From: Prevotella sp.
GTDB taxonomy: Bacteria; Bacteroidota; Bacteroidia; Bacteroidales; Bacteroidaceae
NCBI GenBank assembly: GCA_017477435.1
Contig: JAFUVV010000011.1
Location: forward strand, 1-44,203
Direction of reading: 5' to 3'
Length of the DNA stretch: 44,203 nt
The position numbers and the translations under genes are program-made. Within the stretch, counting starts at the first letter, position 1; the number at the start of each line of letters is the position of its first letter. Below the pieces are notes generated by a model, which was given only the letters and a program-made list of their open reading frames with translations, did no database searches and was not told where the DNA came from. Positions 1 through 9,631 of this stretch are shown here, piece by piece.

Positions 1-1
1 G

Positions 2-235
2 GGGCTGATACCCGAGGCTGTTCGTGAGTTGCAACATCGAGCCTTTGAGGTCCTGGGAATGCAGAAAATGTGGGCTGGTTACTTCGATGGCAACGAGAAG
101 TCAAAACGTGTGCAAGAAAAATGCGGTTTTAAGTATATGTTAACGAAATGCAACGTGTCATCACAATTGGTTGGTGAGTTGCGGACGGAACACATTACTT
201 GCCTAACAAAGATGGAATGGTTAACAAGTAAGTAA
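2..235 (+). CDS. GNAT family N-acetyltransferase, C-terminal part (5' truncated by window edge)
   Basis: The reading frame is open from base 2 to a TAA at 235 and gives 77 residues. It begins with GLIPEAVRELQHRAFEVLG and continues through a GYFDGNEKSKRVQEKCGF segment. The N-terminal part of that block resembles the acetyl-CoA-binding helix of GNAT enzymes, and the 'N..S..V..K.GF' pattern is the usual C-terminal GNAT signature. The acceptor substrate cannot be told from this fragment; RimJ/RimL-like protein or small-molecule acetyltransferases have this kind of tail. The start codon and N-terminal half lie outside the window. A hairpin followed by T-rich sequence at 273-321 would end its transcript. 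Confidence 0.8.
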   Translation, partial: GLIPEAVRELQHRAFEVLGMQKMWAGYFDGNEKSKRVQEKCGFKYMLTKCNVSSQLVGELRTEHITCLTKMEWLTSK

Positions 236-272
236 ATTCCAATTTATCGAATAGCTATCTATTCCCCATGTG

Positions 273-321
273 CGTTCCGCTCGTCGGCCTTCCGTAGGTT
301 GCGGGCGGAACGTTTGTTTTT
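273..321 (+). terminator. Probable rho-independent terminator of the GNAT gene
   Basis: CGTTCCGC (273-280) pairs with GCGGAACG (305-312), and a T-rich tract (tttgttttt) follows. It lies 38 nt after the stop codon of the acetyltransferase. Confidence 0.6.
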
Positions 322-390
322 GCTGCCAGGCTTTGGCTGTCGGCTTGTCAAACCATGGCTGTGAAGGTGGCCGGTTTCATGTGCTGTAGT

Positions 391-500
391 ATCAAAGCCG
401 GATAGTGTTGCTATCAAAACCAGACAGTGTTGCTATCAAAGCCAGACAGTGTTGCTATCAAAGCCAGATAGTGGAGCTATCAAGCACAGATAGTTCCGCA
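391..500 (+). repeat. Tandem array of five 22-bp units (CTATC/GATAG hairpin family)
   Basis: Five consecutive units of exactly 22 bp lie at 391-412, 413-434, 435-456, 457-478 and 479-500. Each contains ATCAAAGCC or a close variant followed by GATAG or GACAG. Across unit boundaries CTATC and GATAG form a short stem around a 7-nt loop (AAAGCCA), most cleanly in units 4 and 5. Unit length, loop length and the AAAGCC loop core match the GTAC-type arrays elsewhere in the window, but the stem sequence differs. The remainder of the 236-639 spacer has the GNAT terminator and no convincing gene. Confidence 0.85.
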
Positions 501-639
501 GAAGAAAAAAAATGCTCTCACAGGTGCGTTTTTCTATGAAAAGAGTAGGGCGCCTTCAGAATAAATTCTTATATTTGCAATCGCGTTTTAAGTAATCATT
601 TTTATAGAGTAAAAGTTAGTCTATTATATAAAAAACACG

Positions 640-3600
640 ATGAATATCTGCAAGATTGATTGTTTCCTTCCCTGCCTCGACGGCTCCTCGCTGCGGCCGA
701 TGATTGCCCAGCTTGAGTGCAGCGTGGTGGTGGGCAAGGTGTGCCTGCTTGTGGCAGATGGCCACGCCGCCGGTGATTTAGGCGCTGGGCATGAGACGAT
801 TGTTGCTGCCGACATCTGCTCGTCGGACACCCTCCGCACGATAGCCGCCCATGCACGTGCTCCCTACGTGCTGCTGAGCACAAAGGCGCAGCCCGTCAGG
901 ATGGGCTATAAGGCCTTGGAGCGCATGGTCAGAGTGGCCGACGAAACAGCGGCGGCGATGCTCTACAGCGACCGAATGACCGAGAGCGAGGGCACCGTGA
1001 GCCGCCATCCGGTGATCGACTATCAGACGGGCTCCATTCGCGACGACTTCGACTTCGGACAAATCCTGCTCCTACGCACGTCGCTGCTGAAGCAATATGT
1101 GCAGACAGCCGCACAGGCCAGTTATTCCTTTGCCGCGCTCTACGACCTACGGCTCTTCCTCAGCCGCCAGGGTAGGGTGGTCCATCTGAACGAATACCTC
1201 TACACGGAGCAGGAGATGGACACGCGGAAAAGCGGTGAGAAGCAGTTCGACTACGTGAATCCCCGCAACCGAGAGGTGCAGATAGAGATGGAGCAGGCTG
1301 CCACAGCCCACATAGCAGCAATAGGTGCATCGGTTAATACAATGACCTACGGCCGCATGGACTTCCGCGAGCAGCAGTTTGACGTTGAGGCGACGGTGGT
1401 AATACCAGTCTATAATCGTGCGAAGACTATTGCCGATGCAGTAAATTCTGCTCTTTCGCAGAAGACCGACTTCAACTTCAACGTCATCGTGGTGGACAAT
1501 CATTCCACCGATGGCACAACAGATATCCTCGCCCAGATAGCCTCCGAGCACCCCGGCCAGCTTGTACATCTCGTGCCCGAACGTACCGACCTCGGCATTG
1601 GCGGGTGCTGGAATCTCGCGGTGAACGATGCCCGGTGCGGACGATTTGCCGTGCAGCTCGACTCCGACGACCTATACAGCTCGCCTCAGACATTGCAGAG
1701 AGTGGTGGATGAGTTCTATCGTCAGGACGCTGCAATGATTATCGGTTCGTATCGCATGTGCGACTTCGATCTGAATACCCTTCCGCCAGGACTTATTGAT
1801 CATCGTGAGTGGACAGAGGAAAACGGCCCTAACAATGCGTTGCGCATAAACGGGCTTGGCGCTCCGCGGGCTTTCTTCACTCCGATTGTACGCCAGTTAC
1901 AGTTCCCGAACACGAGCTATGGCGAAGACTATGCCATGGGCCTCGCCGTGAGCCGACGATGGAGGATAGGGCGGATATACGACGAACTCTACCTCTGTCG
2001 GCGTTGGTCGGGCAACAGCGACGCCGCGCTGAGCGTGGAGCGGGTGAATGCCAACAATCTCTATAAAGACCAGATCCGCACCGTGGAAATCGAGGCACGC
2101 ATAGCCCGCTACAAGGCTGCCGGCACCGCCGACGGCGACGATTCGCTCGACCGCTTCTTCGTGCAACAGCTCGAGACGTGGGGCGACGCACGGACACGCT
2201 ATCGCCAGCTGACCAATATCAGACAGAAGACCATGCCCGACGGCGATTTCATGCTTAAAGCACAGTGGAACCCCGCGAGGATAGTGTCTACCGGAGCTCG
2301 CGTAGATAAGAGCGCTATCGACCACCGTCCGTGTTTTCTCTGTGCCAAAAACCGCCCCGAGTGCCAGATAGCAATGCCTGTAGGCGAGAGCATGTCGCTG
2401 CTCGTCAATCCGTTCCCCATTCTGCCCATGCATTTTACGTTGCCCGACAATCGTCACATTCCGCAGTCGATAGCCGATTGCTATGGTATGATATTCGATC
2501 TTGTTGAGCAATTCAGTGGAATTCTTGTGTTCTACAACGGTCCTAAGTGCGGTGCTTCAGCACCAGATCATCTTCATCTTCAGGCAGGAAAGGGACTCCG
2601 CTTGCCATTACAGGACGACTGGGCACGGCTGAGTACCGACCTTGACGTTATTGTTGAGACATCGAAGGGCGATACATTGTCGCTTCTGAAAGACTATATA
2701 TACAAGGCATTCATCATACGTAGCCGGACGAAGAAAGGCGACACCGAACTCTTCCGGAGGCTATATCGCGCACTGCCTGCCGACAATCCAGAGCCGATGA
2801 TGAACATTCTCAGCTGGATGGAGGACGGCGAACACGTCACAGTAGTCATCGCCCGACGCAAGCATCGTCCCGACTGCTACTTCGCCCAAGGCGAGGAACA
2901 GATGATCGTCAGCCCCGGCTCCATCGACATGGGAGGCCTCGTCATCACCCCCCGGGAGGACGACTTCAACCGTATCACCGCCGAAAAGGCAGCACAGATA
3001 TTGCAGGAGGTGAGTGCCACGGACGAAGAAATAGAAAAGATCATCGCCAAGATAAAGCGCAGCAACGAGTCGCAGGCCGCTGCGGCTACAGAGAAAGACG
3101 AGCCCGAAGTGAAGGTAGGCATAGTGAGTGCCCAGCGCATCGCGTTCCGTCTGAACGCCCCCTACCTTGCCAAAGGCGAGATTATCGAAGGCAGTCAGAC
3201 CGTAGAGTTCAGCGAGGGAGGCATCCTGTGGCGCGGGGCACAGTATCGCGAACTGACCTTCCAGCCGCAGTCGGACAATGCCACGTTCACACTCTCCGAT
3301 GTCATCATCGGACTCAATTTCCACTGGCAGCGCCACGAAGAACAAACCTTTGAAGGCACGCTACGCCTTGTCGTCGAAGAAGATAAAATCTGCGCCATCA
3401 ACCAGTTGCCCGTCGAGAACTACCTTCGCAGCGTCATCTCCAGCGAAATGAGCGCCACCTCGTCGGTCGAACTGCTCAAGGCACATGCCGTAATATCGCG
3501 CAGCTGGCTGCTCGCACAACTGAAGAAGACCAAGTCGCCATCGGCATCGTCGGGCGATAGTTTCTTCTCTTTCATCAAAAAAGAGGGCGAACTCATCCGC

Positions 3601-4344
3601 TGGTACGACCGTGCCGACCATACAATATTCGATGTCTGCGCCGACGACCACTGCCAGCGCTACCAGGGAGTGACCAAGGCTACTGAGCCGCGCGTGGCTG
3701 CTGCCGTGGAGTCGACACGCGGGCAGATACTCACCTACGGCGGAGAGATATGCGATGCACGCTTCTCCAAGTGCTGCGGCGGACACACAGAGGAATTCCA
3801 ATACTGCTGGGAAGACACGCCGAAGCCATATCTCGTCTCCGTCGACTGCCCCTACTGCAACACCCACGACAAGACAGTCATCCGACAGATACTCAACGAC
3901 TACGACCGTGAGACCCCCGACTTCTTCGACTGGACGGAAGAGTACACCGCCGAAGAACTATCGCGCCTCGTGGCTGAGAAGCTGAAAGTCAACCTCGGCC
4001 GCATCGTAGCTCTCGAGCCACTCGAGCGTGGCAAGAGCGGTCGCATATGCCGGCTTCTCATCCGAGGCACTGGTGGCGACGTGCCACAGTTCGTTGTCGA
4101 CAAGGAATTGGAGATACGTCGCGTGCTCAGTCCCACCCACCTGAAGAGCAGCAACTTCACCGTCGAGACCGTCACGGGCCCTGACGGACAGCCCAGCAGC
4201 TTTGTCCTTCACGGCCGTGGATGGGGACATGGCGTCGGCTTATGCCAGATAGGCGCCGCCGTGATGGGGCAGGAGGGACACTCATATGAAGACATACTCC
4301 TTCACTACTATAAGAACGCACAAATAAAGAAAGCCTACAAATGA
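640..4344 (+). CDS. Glycosyltransferase family 2 / DUF4922 (HIT-like) / SpoIID-LytB fusion protein
   Basis: This 1234-residue protein has three recognisable modules. A GT-A family 2 glycosyltransferase lies at about residues 250-500, with [11 protein letters not shown] near 254 and the DSDD metal/nucleotide motif near 341. A DUF4922 module at about 540-750 carries CFLCAKNR and an HLHLQ motif near 644, the histidine pattern of HIT-fold nucleotidyl transferases/phosphorylases. A SpoIID/LytB module fills about 850-1230, with [13 protein letters not shown] and a C-terminal [15 protein letters not shown] motif typical of the family that cleaves or stimulates cleavage of peptidoglycan. The first 240 residues look like a weaker second glycosyltransferase-like region. 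No signal peptide is evident, which is odd for a SpoIID domain. The stop overlaps the next start by 4 bp (ATGA), so translation is probably coupled to the AmpG-like permease and a joint role in cell-wall turnover is inferred. Confidence 0.85.
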   Translation: MNICKIDCFLPCLDGSSLRPMIAQLECSVVVGKVCLLVADGHAAGDLGAGHETIVAADICSSDTLRTIAAHARAPYVLLSTKAQPVRMGYKALERMVRVADETAAAMLYSDRMTESEGTVSRHPVIDYQTGSIRDDFDFGQILLLRTSLLKQYVQTAAQASYSFAALYDLRLFLSRQGRVVHLNEYLYTEQEMDTRKSGEKQFDYVNPRNREVQIEMEQAATAHIAAIGASVNTMTYGRMDFREQQFDVEATVVIPVYNRAKTIADAVNSALSQKTDFNFNVIVVDNHSTDGTTDILAQIASEHPGQLVHLVPERTDLGIGGCWNLAVNDARCGRFAVQLDSDDLYSSPQTLQRVVDEFYRQDAAMIIGSYRMCDFDLNTLPPGLIDHREWTEENGPNNALRINGLGAPRAFFTPIVRQLQFPNTSYGEDYAMGLAVSRRWRIGRIYDELYLCRRWSGNSDAALSVERVNANNLYKDQIRTVEIEARIARYKAAGTADGDDSLDRFFVQQLETWGDARTRYRQLTNIRQKTMPDGDFMLKAQWNPARIVSTGARVDKSAIDHRPCFLCAKNRPECQIAMPVGESMSLLVNPFPILPMHFTLPDNRHIPQSIADCYGMIFDLVEQFSGILVFYNGPKCGASAPDHLHLQAGKGLRLPLQDDWARLSTDLDVIVETSKGDTLSLLKDYIYKAFIIRSRTKKGDTELFRRLYRALPADNPEPMMNILSWMEDGEHVTVVIARRKHRPDCYFAQGEEQMIVSPGSIDMGGLVITPREDDFNRITAEKAAQILQEVSATDEEIEKIIAKIKRSNESQAAAATEKDEPEVKVGIVSAQRIAFRLNAPYLAKGEIIEGSQTVEFSEGGILWRGAQYRELTFQPQSDNATFTLSDVIIGLNFHWQRHEEQTFEGTLRLVVEEDKICAINQLPVENYLRSVISSEMSATSSVELLKAHAVISRSWLLAQLKKTKSPSASSGDSFFSFIKKEGELIRWYDRADHTIFDVCADDHCQRYQGVTKATEPRVAAAVESTRGQILTYGGEICDARFSKCCGGHTEEFQYCWEDTPKPYLVSVDCPYCNTHDKTVIRQILNDYDRETPDFFDWTEEYTAEELSRLVAEKLKVNLGRIVALEPLERGKSGRICRLLIRGTGGDVPQFVVDKELEIRRVLSPTHLKSSNFTVETVTGPDGQPSSFVLHGRGWGHGVGLCQIGAAVMGQEGHSYEDILLHYYKNAQIKKAYK

Positions 4345-5630
4345 TTCGCACAAAATCCCCCTGGGCGTGGGTACCATCGCTCTACTTTGCCGAAGGACTG
4401 CCCTATGTGGCAGTAATGACTGTCTCGCTCATCCTCTACAAGCAACTCGGGCTGAGCAATACCGAAATAACATTCTACACCTCGTGGCTCTACCTGCCGT
4501 GGGTGATAAAACCCCTCTGGAGCCCGTTTGTCGACCTTGTGAAGACCAAGCGCTGGTGGATCCTGTCGATGCAGCTGCTCATAGGCGCGGCATTCGGCGG
4601 CGTGGCATTCACCATCCCCACCGAGTTCTGGCTGCAAGGCACGTTGTTCTTCTTCTGGGTGATGGCCTTCTCCAGCGCCACCCACGACATTGCCGCCGAC
4701 GGGTTCTATATGTTGGGCCTCGATCAGCACTCACAAGCCTGGTTCGTAGGTATCCGTTCCACGTTCTATCGCCTTGCCACAATCTTCGGGCAAGGCATCC
4801 TCGTCATGATAGCCGGCAACCTGCAAGTGGTGTTCCGCAACAGCATAAAATACTCGTGGAGCCTGCTTTTCTATGGTGTGGCGGGCATCTTCATCGCCTT
4901 CTGGCTGTGGCATAGCTTCATTCTCCCGCGGCCAGACGACGACGCTCCGCGCAAGGATTTGAACGTCAGGACAATATGGCGCGAGTTCGGAGAAACTATC
5001 AAGACCTTCTTCCAGAAGGAGCAAGTCATGGTCGGACTTCTTTTCATGCTCTTCTACCGCATGCCCGAAGGCCTTCTCTCGAAGATTTCCTCCCTCTTCC
5101 TCATCGATGCGGCCCACAATGGCGGTATGGGCCTCTCGCCCCAGGAGTATGGTCTCGTGTCGGGAACGGTGGGTATAATCGGGCTCACCCTTGGCGGTAT
5201 CCTCGGCGGCATGGCTGCCGGACGCGACGGACTGAAGCGCTGGCTGTGGCCGATGGTCGTGGCCATCACCCTGCCCGACATCGTCTACGTCTACCTCAGC
5301 TATGCCCTGCAGTCGAGCCTCCTCGTGGTCAACGTATGCGTCTTCATCGAACAGTTTGGCTACGGCTTCGGCTTCACAGCCTATATGCTCTACCTTATTT
5401 ATTATAGCCAGGGAGCCTACAAGACCAGCCACTATGCCCTCTGCACCGCGTTCATGGCCCTTTCGATGATGATCCCGGGTCTCTTTGCTGGAGCACTGCA
5501 GGAGGCAGTGGGCTATCGCACGTTCTTCGTCGTCGTCATGCTGTTCTGCTCGGTCACTTACGTCGTCACGGCGTTCCTGCATATCGACCCCGAATTCGGT
5601 AAGAAGCAGCCCGATGAGCAGCCCGAGTAG
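4341..5630 (+). CDS. MFS transporter, AmpG-like muropeptide permease
   Basis: The 429-residue protein is strongly hydrophobic with about 12 membrane segments. It begins [27 protein letters not shown]-like, followed by [17 protein letters not shown]; this EGLPY... and KPLW.P..D arrangement is characteristic of AmpG-type major facilitator permeases, which bring anhydro-muropeptides into the cytoplasm for recycling. Its start overlaps the upstream SpoIID fusion gene by 4 bp, so the two are very likely one operon, and a SpoIID-type partner fits the recycling function. The length matches AmpG-like proteins in Bacteroidetes. The exact substrate is inferred. A four-unit 22-bp repeat array starts 14 nt after its stop. 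Confidence 0.82.
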   Translation: MIRTKSPWAWVPSLYFAEGLPYVAVMTVSLILYKQLGLSNTEITFYTSWLYLPWVIKPLWSPFVDLVKTKRWWILSMQLLIGAAFGGVAFTIPTEFWLQGTLFFFWVMAFSSATHDIAADGFYMLGLDQHSQAWFVGIRSTFYRLATIFGQGILVMIAGNLQVVFRNSIKYSWSLLFYGVAGIFIAFWLWHSFILPRPDDDAPRKDLNVRTIWREFGETIKTFFQKEQVMVGLLFMLFYRMPEGLLSKISSLFLIDAAHNGGMGLSPQEYGLVSGTVGIIGLTLGGILGGMAAGRDGLKRWLWPMVVAITLPDIVYVYLSYALQSSLLVVNVCVFIEQFGYGFGFTAYMLYLIYYSQGAYKTSHYALCTAFMALSMMIPGLFAGALQEAVGYRTFFVVVMLFCSVTYVVTAFLHIDPEFGKKQPDEQPE

Positions 5631-5644
5631 AATGCCCTGCCGGC

Positions 5645-5730
5645 AGTACACGGCCTTTCTACTCAGAGTATATGGCTTTTGTACTCCCAGTACATGGGCT
5701 TTGTACTCAGATTACATGAACCTTGTACTC
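5645..5730. repeat. Four-unit 22-bp palindromic array, copy A
   Basis: Units are 5645-5664 (2 nt short at its left edge), 5665-5686, 5687-5708 and 5709-5730. Each unit has the form AGTACA, 7-nt loop, TGTACT with a short linker. Unit 3 is the cleanest (loop TGGGCTT); units 1, 2 and 4 carry one or two stem changes. It sits between convergent genes, 14 nt beyond the ampG-like stop. Confidence 0.92.
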
Positions 5731-5752
5731 TAGGCTGTAGATGATAATAAAG

Positions 5753-5789
5753 AGAGAGGGGATGTCGCTTATTGCGGCATCCCCTCTCT
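5753..5789 (-). terminator. Hairpin terminator between convergent ampG-like and aguB genes
   Basis: AGAGAGGGGATG and CATCCCCTCTCT form a long GC-rich stem around a short loop. On the minus strand it lies just after the aguB stop and is followed by CTTTATTATC, so it most likely ends the aguA-aguB transcript. Confidence 0.75.
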
Positions 5790-5807
5790 GTTGTGCGGGT
5801 TGGAGTG

Positions 5808-6701
5808 CTATTCTTCTTCGTCGATGAAGCGTTGCAGTATGCCTTCGTAGGCGTCGATGCGCCTGTCGCGAAGGAACGGCCACCATCGTCTGACGTTCTC
5901 TGAGCGTTGCATGTCGATGTCGACGACGGTGGTGGCTTCGCTGTCGGTGGGTGCCTCGTAGATGAGTTCTCCTTGCGGTCCCGCTACGAAGCTTGTGCCC
6001 CAGAACTGTATTCCCTGTGTCTGTCCCGACGGGTCGGGCTCATGGCCTACGCGGTTTACGGCGACGACGGGCAGGCCGTTTGCCACTGCATGTCCACGTT
6101 GCACCGTCTGCCACGCCATGCGTTGCCGCTCTTGCTCTTCAGGCGAGTCGCTCGACTCGTATCCTATGGCGGTGGGGTAGATAAGCATGTCGGCACCTTT
6201 CAATGCCATCATCCGTGCTGCCTCGGGATACCACTGGTCCCAACATACGAGAACACCGAGCATACCCACGCTGGTTTTTATCGGACTGAAGCCCAAATCG
6301 CCGGGTGTGAAGTAGAACTTCTCGTAGTAGGCAGGGTCGTCAGGTATGTGCATCTTGCGGTATCGTCCAGCGATGGTGCCGTCGCTGTCGATGACGACGG
6401 CGGTGTTGTGATATAGTCCTGCTGTGCGCCGCTCGAAAAGTGACGTCACAATGACCACCCCATGCTCGCGTGCCAGCTGCGAAAAGAATTCGGTAGACGG
6501 CCCGGGGATGGGCTCGGCAAGATTGAAGCCTGCGACGTTCTCTTCCTGACAGAAGTAGAGTGTGTTGTGCAGTTCCTGCAGTACGACGAGCTGTGCGCCC
6601 TGTGCTGCGAGCTGCTGGATTTTCTCTTTCAGACGCTGACGGTTGTCGACGGCGTCGGCGGTGTTATGCTGTTGTATGATTCCGAGTTTCATATTTATCA
6701 T
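5808..6701 (-). CDS. aguB: N-carbamoylputrescine amidase
   Basis: A 297-residue carbon-nitrogen hydrolase (nitrilase superfamily). The catalytic triad is visible: Glu43 in LQELHNTLYF, Lys116 in YRKMHIPDDP and Cys153 in LVCWDQWYPEAAR. The motif spacing and the DDPAYYEKFYFTPGD segment are typical of AguB, which hydrolyses N-carbamoylputrescine to putrescine, CO2 and ammonia in the cytoplasm. The agmatine deiminase gene lies directly upstream on the same strand and supplies its substrate, so the pair completes putrescine synthesis from agmatine. The start could be Met1 (6701) or Met4 (6692); neither has a clear ribosome-binding site. The 82-bp gap to aguA holds two related hairpins. Confidence 0.93.
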   Translation of the reverse strand: MINMKLGIIQQHNTADAVDNRQRLKEKIQQLAAQGAQLVVLQELHNTLYFCQEENVAGFNLAEPIPGPSTEFFSQLAREHGVVIVTSLFERRTAGLYHNTAVVIDSDGTIAGRYRKMHIPDDPAYYEKFYFTPGDLGFSPIKTSVGMLGVLVCWDQWYPEAARMMALKGADMLIYPTAIGYESSDSPEEQERQRMAWQTVQRGHAVANGLPVVAVNRVGHEPDPSGQTQGIQFWGTSFVAGPQGELIYEAPTDSEATTVVDIDMQRSENVRRWWPFLRDRRIDAYEGILQRFIDEEE

Positions 6702-6705
6702 TTTC

Positions 6706-6791
6706 TTTTAGCATGCGGGTGAGACGCCCGCGTTCCCAGTTCTTTTTATTTTAGTATTCGGATGAGATATCCGTGTTCTCAGTTTACATTT
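6706..6791. repeat. Two-copy 43-bp hairpin repeat between aguA and aguB
   Basis: Unit 1 (6706-6748) contains GCGGG TGAGACG CCCGC followed by GTTCCCAGTT. Unit 2 (6749-6791) contains CGGAT GAGAT ATCCG followed by GTTCTCAGTT. Both start with TTTTAG and keep the stem by compensating base changes (GCGGG/CCCGC versus CGGAT/ATCCG). Unit 2 overlaps the aguA stop codon (6784-6786). Confidence 0.75.
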
Positions 6792-7839
6792 TTTCATTTC
6801 CCTCGGGTTTGGCTATCTGCATTGTCATGCAGTGGATGGAGCCGTGCTGGCGTATTATGACGCTGGCGTCGATGCCGATGATCTTGAGGTCGGGGAATGC
6901 TTTTCCGATTGCCTTCATTGCCTCGCTGTCGTGGTCGGGCTGGCCATATGTTGGCACGATTACTGCCTGATTGATGATGAGGAAGTTGGCATAGGTTGCT
7001 GGTAGCCGTTCGCCGTCGTAGTATATCGGCCGTGGCGAGGGTAGGGGTATGAGGCGGTATGGCGTGCCGTCGGCGGTGCGCAGGGCTTTCAGCTCGTCGG
7101 CGAGGGCGAGGAAGTCATCGTACTGCTCGTCGTCGGGTGTGGTGGTGACGTAGAGGAGCGTGTTGTCGGGGGCTAGCCGCACGGTGGTGTCGATGTGTCC
7201 GTCGGTGTCGTCGCCGATGGGATTGCCGTGATGCAGCCACACGATGCGCTCCATGCCGAGCCGGCGTTTCAGTTCGGCTTCTATCTGTGCCTGCGACAGC
7301 GGTTGATTGCGGTGAGGAGCGAGGAGGCACTGGGCGGTGGTGAAGAGCGTGCGTTGGCCGTCAGTCTCTATCGATCCTCCCTCGAGCACGAAGTCGTCGT
7401 CGGTCTCCAGTTGCCCGCTGAATGCCCCTTGGGCGAAGAGAGTGCGGGTGATGAGATTGTCGGCATCGGCGGCAAACTTCTCTCCCCACCCGTTGAAACG
7501 GAAGTCGAGCAGTCGCAGGGAGCCGCAGGCGGTGTCGACGAGCGTAATAGGTCCGTGGTCGCGGGCCCATGTGTCGTCGGTATGGACATGGTAGATGCTC
7601 ACTCTGCCGGCATCGATGTGGCTCAGCTGCCGGGCGACGTCGTCGGGCTGCTGTGCGGCGATGATCACGTTCTCATATTGCGTTATCGCCTCCACCAGCT
7701 CGACACAGGTGGTCTGAATGGCGTCGAGATACGGCTTCCAGTCGGTTCCTGGGTGCGGCCATGTGAGCATCACCGCCTCCTGTGGCTCCCACTCGGCAGG
7801 CATGCGAAACGTTCTACCCTTTGCATCGTGATTGTTCAT
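6784..7839 (-). CDS. aguA: Agmatine deiminase
   Basis: A 351-residue guanidino-modifying enzyme of the peptidylarginine deiminase superfamily. It starts with RMPAEWEPQEAVMLTWPH and contains ARDHGP, EGGSIETDG, GHIDTTVRL and a C-terminal GSIHCMT with the nucleophile Cys337, all hallmarks of agmatine deiminase (agmatine + water to N-carbamoylputrescine + ammonia). aguB follows on the same strand. The promoter (TTTG at 7872-7875, 19 nt, TACTTTTG at 7852-7845, minus strand) leaves only 5 nt between the -7 box and the ATG, so the mRNA may be leaderless or nearly so; Met13 (7803) is an alternative start but would cut the conserved N-terminal edge. Confidence 0.94.
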   Translation of the reverse strand: MNNHDAKGRTFRMPAEWEPQEAVMLTWPHPGTDWKPYLDAIQTTCVELVEAITQYENVIIAAQQPDDVARQLSHIDAGRVSIYHVHTDDTWARDHGPITLVDTACGSLRLLDFRFNGWGEKFAADADNLITRTLFAQGAFSGQLETDDDFVLEGGSIETDGQRTLFTTAQCLLAPHRNQPLSQAQIEAELKRRLGMERIVWLHHGNPIGDDTDGHIDTTVRLAPDNTLLYVTTTPDDEQYDDFLALADELKALRTADGTPYRLIPLPSPRPIYYDGERLPATYANFLIINQAVIVPTYGQPDHDSEAMKAIGKAFPDLKIIGIDASVIIRQHGSIHCMTMQIAKPEGNEKM

Positions 7840-7844
7840 ACGGA

Positions 7845-7875
7845 CAAAAGTAAGGAAATCTGCAGAGAATACAAA
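7845..7875 (-). promoter_or_regulatory. Bacteroidetes-type promoter of aguA
   Basis: On the minus strand a TTTG -33 element (7875-7872) is followed by 19 nt and TACTTTTG (7852-7845). The -7 box ends 5 nt before the aguA ATG. Confidence 0.7.
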
Positions 7876-7921
7876 AAGGGGAAGGTTTTTTTAGGAATTA
7901 TTATAAAAAAACGTGTAAATA

Positions 7922-7955
7922 TTTGTGTCGGTATGAGAAGAAAATGCTATTTTTG
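7922..7955 (+). promoter_or_regulatory. Bacteroidetes-type promoter of the PreA-like gene
   Basis: TTTG (7922-7925) and TATTTTTG (7948-7955) with a 22-nt spacer, slightly longer than usual, divergent from the aguA promoter. The expected leader is about 37 nt. Confidence 0.6.
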
Positions 7956-7996
7956 CGAAGAAAAATTTTTTATTACCGTAAAATACAGAAATTACA

Positions 7997-9460
7997 ATGA
8001 CTAAACGAATCCACGTTGAAGAAGAGGCTTCGCGCTGTCTGCTTTGTGTAGATGCCCCATGCAGCCAAGTATGCATTTCCGGCGACCCTGCACGCGCCAT
8101 CCGCGCCATCCGCTTTGGTAATAAATCGCTTGCTGGGCAGTGGCTTGCCGACTGCACCGACGCCGATCTGGAGAAGGCAGAAGAAGCATGTATCCACTAC
8201 GATCAGCCTATCCGTATCCGTGAACTGGCACATGCACTGGAACCTGTAAACTCTGCAGTTGCCGACAAGCAGCCGAGCCTTGCGATAGACTTCTGCGGGT
8301 TCCGCTGCGAGAATCCATTCTTCCTTGCTTCCTCATCAATCTGCACCAACTACGAGATGGTTGCCCGCGCCCTTGAGGAAGGTTGGGCAGGAGTATACTA
8401 TAAGACAATCTGCCTTCAGGAGATTCGCGAGGTGTCGCCGCGATTCGATGCCTTGCACATCGATGGGAAAGGCGATTTCTATGGTTTCCGCAACATGGAG
8501 CAGCTATCTGAGAATCCTGCCGAGGTTGATTTCGACATCTTGCGCCGTCTGAAGGAGCGCTATCCTTCGAAGATGATTATAGCCTCTATCATGGGACAGA
8601 CAGAGGAAGAGTGGATCGAACTGGCTAAGATGGCTGAGCAGGCAGGTGTCGATGCTGTAGAACTGAATTTCTCCTGTCCGCAGATGAGGCTCACGGGAAT
8701 GGGCAGTGATGTAGGTCAAAATACCGAGCTCGTAACATTCTACACCGCTTATGTGAAGCGCAGTGTGAAGATTCCTGTTATCCCAAAGATGACACCCAAC
8801 ATCACTCACATCACTCATCCTGCCAGCGGTGCCTACTATGCTGGTGCCGATGCCGTGTCGGCAATAAACACCATAAAGTCGATAACGATGGACGACCGTT
8901 CGTCGGTGTCGTCGAAGAAGGTGGTATCGGGTTATTCGGGACGCGCCATCAAGCCTATTGCACTGCGACAGATCTATGAATTGGCTTGCAACAAGCTGAC
9001 TAAGAATCTTTCGAAGAGTGGTATCGGCGGCATAGAAACCTGGCGTGATGCGCTAGAGTTCATACAGTTGGGATGCAGCAATGTGCAGGTATGTACGGCG
9101 GTGATGCAATACGGCTATCGCATCATCGACGATCTCATCCTCGGCATGCAGCACTACATGGCTGAGCGTGGCATTACCGATATCGCTGATTTGGTTGGTG
9201 AGCAGTTGCCCAATTTCACTGATCCTTCCGACCTTGACCGTGAGACAATCGTCTATCCTCGCATCGACCGCGACCTCTGTATCGGTTGCGGGCGCTGCTA
9301 TCTGTCGTGCCGCGACGGTGGCCACCAGGCCATCACGTTCGATGCCGACACGCGACAGCCGCACATAGTGGGCACGCGGTGCGTGGGATGCCATCTGTGC
9401 AGGCTCGTATGCCCGTCGGGAGCAATAGGACTGGCAAAGAGGGTCGGCAAAAAAGCATAA
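7997..9460 (+). CDS. preA: PreA-like NAD-dependent dihydropyrimidine dehydrogenase with extra N-terminal Fe-S module
   Basis: The protein has 487 residues. Residues 14-26 hold CLLCVDAPCSQVC, the cysteine pattern of the N-terminal iron-sulfur domain normally found in the PreT subunit or at the front of eukaryotic DPD. Residues of about 95-400 form a dihydroorotate-dehydrogenase-like FMN barrel with ELNFSCPQM, GMGSDVGQ and GIGGIETWRDALEF. The C-terminus has two 4Fe-4S ferredoxin motifs (CIGCGRCYLSC and CVGCHLCRLVC). PreA reduces uracil or thymine using electrons from PreT and NADH. No PreT flavin subunit is in the window, so the electron donor here is unknown. Typical PreA lacks the first 80 residues, making this a partial PreT-PreA fusion. 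A pyrimidine-related substrate is likely but inferred. Confidence 0.82.
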   Translation: MTKRIHVEEEASRCLLCVDAPCSQVCISGDPARAIRAIRFGNKSLAGQWLADCTDADLEKAEEACIHYDQPIRIRELAHALEPVNSAVADKQPSLAIDFCGFRCENPFFLASSSICTNYEMVARALEEGWAGVYYKTICLQEIREVSPRFDALHIDGKGDFYGFRNMEQLSENPAEVDFDILRRLKERYPSKMIIASIMGQTEEEWIELAKMAEQAGVDAVELNFSCPQMRLTGMGSDVGQNTELVTFYTAYVKRSVKIPVIPKMTPNITHITHPASGAYYAGADAVSAINTIKSITMDDRSSVSSKKVVSGYSGRAIKPIALRQIYELACNKLTKNLSKSGIGGIETWRDALEFIQLGCSNVQVCTAVMQYGYRIIDDLILGMQHYMAERGITDIADLVGEQLPNFTDPSDLDRETIVYPRIDRDLCIGCGRCYLSCRDGGHQAITFDADTRQPHIVGTRCVGCHLCRLVCPSGAIGLAKRVGKKA

Positions 9461-9631
9461 GGCGAATGTCATTTCCATGTGTGACGCGAAAAGCGTAGTG
9501 GGAATCGCAGAAATCAGGATAAATGATTTCACGGTTGGAAAAACTCTGTCGTTTGAATACTTTTTATAGACGTTTTCGTCGTTATTCGGATATTTTATAT
9601 AAATTTGCATCATATTGTGTCAGTTAATCAA

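Noticed and set aside
391-500. A CRISPR array
   Set aside because: Units are 22 bp directly abutting each other with no unique spacers.
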